Positions 58,551-64,000 of a stretch of 64,000 nucleotides of DNA are shown here, one piece after another. Source of the stretch: Candolleomyces eurysporus (Eukaryota > Basidiomycota > Agaricomycetes > Agaricales > Psathyrellaceae); assembly GCA_027579435.1 (NCBI GenBank), contig JANBPK010000748.1, forward strand, positions 248,001 to 312,000. Direction: 5' to 3'. Position 1 is the stretch's first letter; every line of letters starts with the position of its first letter. Both the position numbers and the translations under genes were made by a program. The notes under the pieces are model-generated. The model ran no database searches, was not told the origin of the DNA, and was given only the letters and a program-made list of their open reading frames with translations.

Positions 58551-61253
58551 CCTCACTTGGATTTCGCTCGTTGCTCGGTGCTCAACTGATCAGTCTGGAT
58601 TCTGAATCTCAGTGCTCTTCTTTGAGGTTCCCCTTCGTGGTGTAATCGAGGTCCTAACAAGAAATTGTGTAGGTCGGTGTAAACACTTTGCATGTNCCCG
58701 ATGTGCGACATTGTGGCATTGACNCCCTTCACGAACCAAGGCAGCAGAGTTAGAGAATTGACTCCTCCTGTGAAACAAGACAAGCATATGTACGGGAAAT
58801 TACAAGCGAAAATACGCATAAGANCGTTGATCTGTGGCTTAGCANACGGTGCTGTGNGGAGTTTACTGTACGATGCACAGAGTTCAATGCTGGCCACCTC
58901 AGTCGAAGAAGGGAAATATAGGCGCTATGCGTGCCACTCATGCCTACACTTCGACAGCNGNTGTGTTTGTACACACTCAACGTGAGTCATGCAGTCATAC
59001 NATTCGAGGAGNNTNGANTNNTTNGCCAGGTGGTGGAACTTCGATGGCCACANAGCAGTGTTTAGCTCGACAGGATGGGACCTACAATNGCCTGTGATCA
59101 GTCGAAAAATGTCAGCNTCACGTTAGCTTTTCTGAGGATAAAGTGTCATATTTCGTTTTAAAGAAATGAGAGTTATGGTCGAATTCGTTCTGCCAGATTA
59201 CGCTGAACCTTTCAGTGCGAGAAAAGGGGAGGAAAACTTCCGATTTTTNGATCAAAAANCCCGANAAGTGGATGATTCTGACAGAATCAAGTTGCAAAAT
59301 GATTCGTTGATTGGAAAAACGACCTGACTCATCGGGGCGACGCTTCAACAGGTCACAGATCCGCAAANATCGACAGCTGGCCCTTTCGAGTTGCTTTGTG
59401 CCCGAAGGAACTGGGAGTTAACAGGGCTCAGAAATGCACCGCAATTCACAATTTAGTAGGCNCTCTCAAAATAAGATGAGAACTGCCAAAGAAAGCCTTA
59501 TATTCTTGAAGGAGACTCTCGGCATAAGTGAGCACACGATTGATGTTCCCAGCCGAAAAGGGGCATCGAAGGGACTTAGTTCGAGGCTCATCACAGCAAG
59601 TTCCAATCTATTGCCACATCTAATTTCGCTGATAGNGATGGCGCTTCTTTTAGGGAAGGTGGCAAAGGAGTNTCGACACTATGCTGTTGCAGCCACGACT
59701 TATAATTATAGATGATCAAGCCTATCTTCGACTCGGTTATCATTGTCCATGGTCAATTTGAATGATGAGAGCGCAGAAGACAAGAGAGAAACCTGACTGT
59801 ATTGAGAACGTCCGACCAGTTCGGAGGCCATGGCGCTTGGGTTTCGAGGCAAAATAGAATAACCAAATCAAAAACTACTACACAGGCGCCAGACTCATTA
59901 GATTGCCTCTATGGCAATCAAGCTGGGAGTTGGATTAGGATCTTTCCCCATCACGACTCCGCCACGAGCTACCTCAAGCCAGCTACTTCAGGCCACTGAT
60001 CAACAGAGTCGGATTGGACCTACATCCTTGGGTNGTCTCAAGGGCAATAGTCATCGTTTTCTACGAGAAGTCATGTATTCTCCATCTTGGGATGCCGACT
60101 CCACGGATCCAAAGATCTATTGNCGCCGATTCCATTGAACGCCGGCTAAAATCGGTCAACGTTCACGAAATCGTCCCTGGCTGGTCCTTTGATTTTCCAA
60201 AGTTGGACACCGACATCCAANGCCCGTTCTTTCGATTGCTTGCGCCGTGCAGCAAGCAGTAGCGGGACTCTATAGCATGAAGGCGCACATTTCGACTCGG
60301 GTCTTGAAGCGCTTGCACAACTTCGAGGAACCGGAAGATACGAAGAGCGCGCTTGACGAGCTGAGTACTCAGTTGAGATCGCCTCTTGTGGGCATGATAG
60401 CTTTGAGCTTTGGTTGACTATCAAAAGTTGCTTCGGGGAGACATGGAACGGATTATTCATTTGGCCGAGGGAGTAGAAGAANCCACCAATTTGGGTCTTT
60501 TGCATCCGAAAGCGTGATGATGTCACTTCAAAATTTNGTGAAGGTTGGAATACTATCGTCGAGACCTATAGCTCTTGAAGTCGCCTCGATGGTCTGGCAC
60601 GAAGTTGAAAATCGGGTAACTGATGTGGCNGATCCGGGACGCGAGTGTTTGGTGGGAAACGTCGAGCGCAGGACGGAATGAAGTACAATTATCCTAGTTT
60701 AGAACTCGATATATCCCAACCGACATTTTATGGAGAGAGAATGAANCCCTAAGATATTTCAGCCTTGAAACTCCCTCTGTGTGAGAATCCTAAGNTCGNA
60801 AGCTTCCACAAGACTTCTAGAGAACTGAGGCANTAAACGGTACGATCTATTATAGTAAAGTATGAGGGNTTGTCTATACATCTAGTGATGCGAATGTCCT
60901 GCTCTAAAGAGAGAGTAAGAGTCACTGATTATGTGAGTATAAGAATAGAGACGTCTAGGGCTACAGANGAAATACGAATCTGGATGAAGGTGTCTATTGT
61001 AAGTGGTTCCNGTGGAGTGTGTAGAGTCAAAAAGGAAAGAAATATTGAATCTATGGCAGCAGTTGTTGTCCGTTCTAGTGTAATATGAGGGAAACTGTCT
61101 CCTGAATCCATTGTGATTGTATTGGATCAGGATGGCCAAGAGATTAGGCAGAGAGAAANCCTGTAAAGTAAAGAAGCGAATATTGGAAGGGAGTCTTCTA
61201 GCTTGTCNTAGCGATCGCGACGAGTTATTCGTCTGGATGGGAAGNGGTTTAAG
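58551..61253. other. N-rich stretch; fragments only
   Basis: Many single Ns. A plus-strand run at about 60245-60415 reads well (TRVLKRLHNFEEPEDTKSAL, then DELSTQLRSPLVGMIALSFG) and a run just before it reads KSVNVHEIVPGWSFDF, but stops and frame changes separate them. This could be a decayed gene or one whose exons I cannot join. No family recognised. Confidence 0.3.
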
Positions 61254-61926
61254 TTAGNGCGGATCACCCANCATCCTATAAGGNTATGAAGCATACCATC
61301 TCTGGCAAGATTCACAATGAGTAGGAGGCTGGTTATTCCTAGCNTCTAAAGACATCTGGTCGCATTTTACATTGCCCTTTGGGTTCTTCTTGCACCCTTG
61401 AAGGAGAACGTATGCTGGTTGGGTGCAGCGGACGCATCGAACTTGCTGAAAAACACACATAGGAAGAAATGGGCTTGTAAAATCGCAGAGAAAGCACGCA
61501 TCTTTTATTCTATTGCNCCAAACCTGTAGGCNCATCTTCCTGTCTAANCGTCTTGCTGTCTGNAGCCTAAGATATCAAGGAGTAGACGCTATCCATACCA
61601 GGAGNACAAACAAGCAAACTTCGCATCTAATTTCGGTNACCGTTAAGGAAAATCGCCATTAACCAACTGAATCACCGTACTCTGGATCTGGAAAAGCAAA
61701 GGCTGTTTCCAGTCGGGAACAAACAGACGGAAAATGGAGNTCAAAGTAGTACTTGCCAGACGNATGACGTTCACGGTCCTCAAAGGTATCAAAATGTGAA
61801 ACTGAGCAGTCTGTAACATCTTTGCAGCGCCATTGCTTTTGTTTATGTTCACAATCGATTTCTGAGCCATCGGCACCCTCTGACGAAAACACAAACTTTT
61901 GATGATTGCCACACGAACACATCATC
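61254..61926 (-). CDS. Possible small Cys-rich (zinc-binding-like) protein
   Basis: Two stretches on the minus strand look coding. The first, from an ATG at 61926, reads MMCSCGNHQKFVF, EGADGSEIDCEHKQKQWRCK, DVTDCSVSHFDTFEDRERH. The second begins after an acceptor (TTTTTCAG) near 61445: QVRCVRCTQPAYVLLQGCKK, NPKGNVKCDQM, NNQPPTHCESCQRW. The spacing C-x2-C ... C ... C ... C-x2-C suggests a metal-binding domain. The joining introns and both ends are unresolved because of Ns, so this is one locus with uncertain structure. It is divergent from the kinase-like gene that starts at 61999. No family assigned. Confidence 0.32.
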
Positions 61927-61998
61927 CGACGAATCAGGCCACGTGCCACGCGCCCGCGCCTCACTAGCCCTTCCTNCAGAACATCATTTGGACCCACA

Positions 61999-63530
61999 AT
62001 GTGCCCACAGTCGAATCCAACCGCTCGCGAGGGTATCGTGGGTCAAGTACCTAAACNTGCCTCTCGCCGCGAGATGATCANCTTCGTGTCCGGGCTAGTT
62101 AGAGCCGACAGCACGCTTCATTGCCTGTCCAAAGCCAATCGGACTGTGGTCATTCAGTCGACTTTCTTATCGGAATCCGCGATTTTCCCTCGAAACCGCG
62201 CGGCCGACGAATCTGACTCGGAGTATCTGTTTGGGACCACCAGTGCTTTACATCGGACACTAGAAACCATTGTACGTGACCATTCCTCGACTTGAGCGAA
62301 TCTCATATGTCTCNTGGCTCACTTTGTTTTCTTTCCACTTAACAGCAAACACTTCTCAACTCCATTGAATTCGGTCGAGCCAATTGGGCCTTTGTGAATC
62401 AAACTGCCGACGGCTTTCATATTTCACATCGTCGGAAGAGCTTCCAGCACCTCATAACTTGCCCCCTTTGGGCGCCNTTCATCTACGANCACGAAATCGA
62501 CATTAGCCGTTGGAATACAGANGGNCATGCGAACGGGTATTGGAGGNATAAACCGGTCGGTTNGTACATTCTCCTGACAAGTCNTACGAAATATAGTGCT
62601 CATGACGCTCCTATTCGACTCGAACTNACAGATATATGGTATGGCTGGAGTNAGGATCGGATGGNGCAAGTGAACANGGCAATGCATGCCGGACGCATCC
62701 TCCGGGGANATGACCTCNTCCAGGAGGTCTACGGCCACCTTTTGGACGGTGACAGCAACGTCATTGGCCTCGTNATCGAGGCGACCAAAGGTAGATCAGT
62801 GCAACTAGGGGATCGAGCACTCATGTACGAGGCAGTGGCAAAGNTGCAACGCCAGTTCTGCATTTTCGTTGGCATCAATGCTGGCACGGTGCTCATACAT
62901 GACGGTAAAGTGCNATTTGCCGACATGTCCTGTATCACCCACTATCCTCCCGACAAGAGGGAAGAGTTTGATGATTTAAAAGAGCANCATCACTGGAAGC
63001 AGTTGGAGAGGTTGTTTNATTCGCTGGAGGAAGGACGCGCACTGTTCCCGCACTACCAGNTCATGNCCACGCAACCAAACATCATCCTTCCCCACTGCTT
63101 CTCCCCCGAGCGACCGCTCCTGGTAAAGTATTGCGCGGCCCTTATCAAGAGTTTGGTGGATCCCGACCACGAATACGACTCTGTGCGTCATACCGTGAGC
63201 TCCGGTGCAGCCCAGTCGGATGTTTTCGAAGTTATTATGAGGNATCACGAAGCAGTCATTGGCATTCGTTTGGTGGCCTACCAGATCGACCCGTCCGTCA
63301 ACCACCACAGGAGACACACACCTAGTGCNCAATCCGACTCGTCTCGGCGACTCTCACGGGTATCTAGTCAACGCGCCATTCGACAAGAGGCGGCATCGCC
63401 TAGTTCCATNCAAGGCTACTACAGCAAGCACCCCGCGTCCACTGCCCGCCCAGGACGCTTATACCACCGCTCAATCGACAGCGACTGCACATCGGAGAGC
63501 GGACAGTCCCGATTCGAAGAGGTGTTCTAA
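61999..63530 (+). CDS. Protein-kinase-like protein lacking clear catalytic motifs
   Basis: Two exons, 61999-62271 and 62346-63530, joined by a 74 bp intron, give 485 residues. It starts MCPQSNPTAREGIVGQV; the exon 1 part reads FVSGLVRADSTLHCLSK and SESAIFPRNRAADESDSEYL. In exon 2, ANWAFVNQTADGFHISHRR and HDAPIRL precede a stretch laid out like a kinase C-lobe: VYGHLLDGDSNVIGL, EATKGRSVQLGDRALMYEAV, then FVGINAGTVLIHDGKV and FADMSCITHYPPDKREEFDD. By position these match the catalytic loop and DFG region, but HxD and DFG are absent (INAGTV and ADM), so it would be a pseudokinase. The C-terminal 100 residues are Ser/Arg-rich and disordered (SSRRLSRVSSQRAIRQ). About 15 Ns hide residues. The kinase resemblance is my inference. 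Confidence 0.6.
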
Positions 63531-64000
63531 CGGTATGATCCATATCATATCATTTCNCTGTGTATATCATTTGCTATCCCTTCTTCTCCGGCTGATGATA
63601 TTCCATTCCTTATCTCCATCCTCCGTTTTCAATATCTCGCATATTTATGTCTCCCGGGTTTCAAATATCTTTATTGGCTTTCCCTAATCTTATGTATGTA
63701 CTACCACCTGCATTTCCATACCCAACCCATGATCCTTCGACGATCAGACCGTCAATCCGACAATCCCTCCTGGTACCACATCCCTGGACTTATTGTATTA
63801 CCTCCTCCATACTCAGACTGGTTTNCTGAAACTGTACTGGTTACTCTGCCTCCGCTTATCTAGACTCCTCTCGTCCTCAATCGACTTTTAAAACTGATTG
63901 TATCCCTAAATGTAACGTAGCGCTTATTGTCTCTAGTTCCTCTCGAATTTTCAGGTCTTTTTGTTATTTAGATCTACGCCGTGGAAAATCACAATACAAT
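63531..64000. other. 3' flank of the kinase-like gene; no gene seen
   Basis: Pyrimidine-rich on the plus strand (CTTCTTCTCC, TCTTTTTGTT). Short frames have no coding character. The window ends here. Confidence 0.5.

Noticed and set aside
1..64000. CRISPR arrays, bacterial-type operons, insertion sequences or retrotransposons
   Set aside because: Spliced genes throughout show a eukaryote. No spaced identical repeats of CRISPR type, transposase or reverse transcriptase motifs, or long terminal repeats were seen.

Overview
The window reads as nuclear DNA of a filamentous basidiomycete, most likely an Agaricomycete. The evidence is dense genes on both strands split by many 45-65 bp GT-AG introns, two Leu/Trp-rich F-box-type proteins of a mushroom-expanded kind, a GH115 alpha-glucuronidase and a secreted GMC alcohol oxidase (wood and litter decay), NACHT-type NLR genes, and a divergent G-protein alpha subunit with a large insert. 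I do not name a species. Scattered single Ns (worst at 15.7-18.3, 36-39, 47.9-49.6 and 58.3-63.8 kb) look like unresolved or heterozygous positions and limit some exon calls.

Layout. 0-7 kb: GH115 (+), convergent with the Hsp70 exchange factor Fes1 (-). 7.7-19.7 kb: an NLR cluster with every member on the minus strand. It holds one NACHT-ankyrin gene, one broken copy and two apparently intact copies of a second NACHT family that lacks recognisable C-terminal repeats. 20.3-24.4 kb: OXA1-type mitochondrial insertase and a small DUF202 membrane protein, separated by a composite repeat array. 25.7-28.7 kb: atypical G-alpha (-). 28.7-31.4 kb: mostly empty with a small tandem repeat. 31.4-34 kb: a possibly broken small gene and a bHLH regulator. 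35-37.5 kb: GMC oxidoreductase. 38.3-41.8 kb: divergent pair UBP6 / BAP31-like ER protein sharing a 299 bp promoter. 43.1-43.5 kb: three tandem intron-bearing tRNA-Gln-type genes, the middle one decayed and carrying a CTA (amber) anticodon. 45-54 kb: a coiled-coil protein, then two related F-box-type genes flanking translation factor eEF1B-alpha. 55.7-56.6 kb: secreted, probably GPI-anchored Cys-rich protein. 56.6-62 kb: gene-poor, N-rich. 62-63.5 kb: kinase-like protein of unknown function.

The most interesting part is the NLR cluster. The two families share a very short, Phe/Asn/Gly-rich N-terminal motif in place of a folded effector domain, and the cluster shows duplication, decay and an internal duplication in the C-terminal region. 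The tRNA-Gln trio with a suppressor-type anticodon is the second point worth checking. All splice sites and functions are read by eye from the sequence; no search was run.
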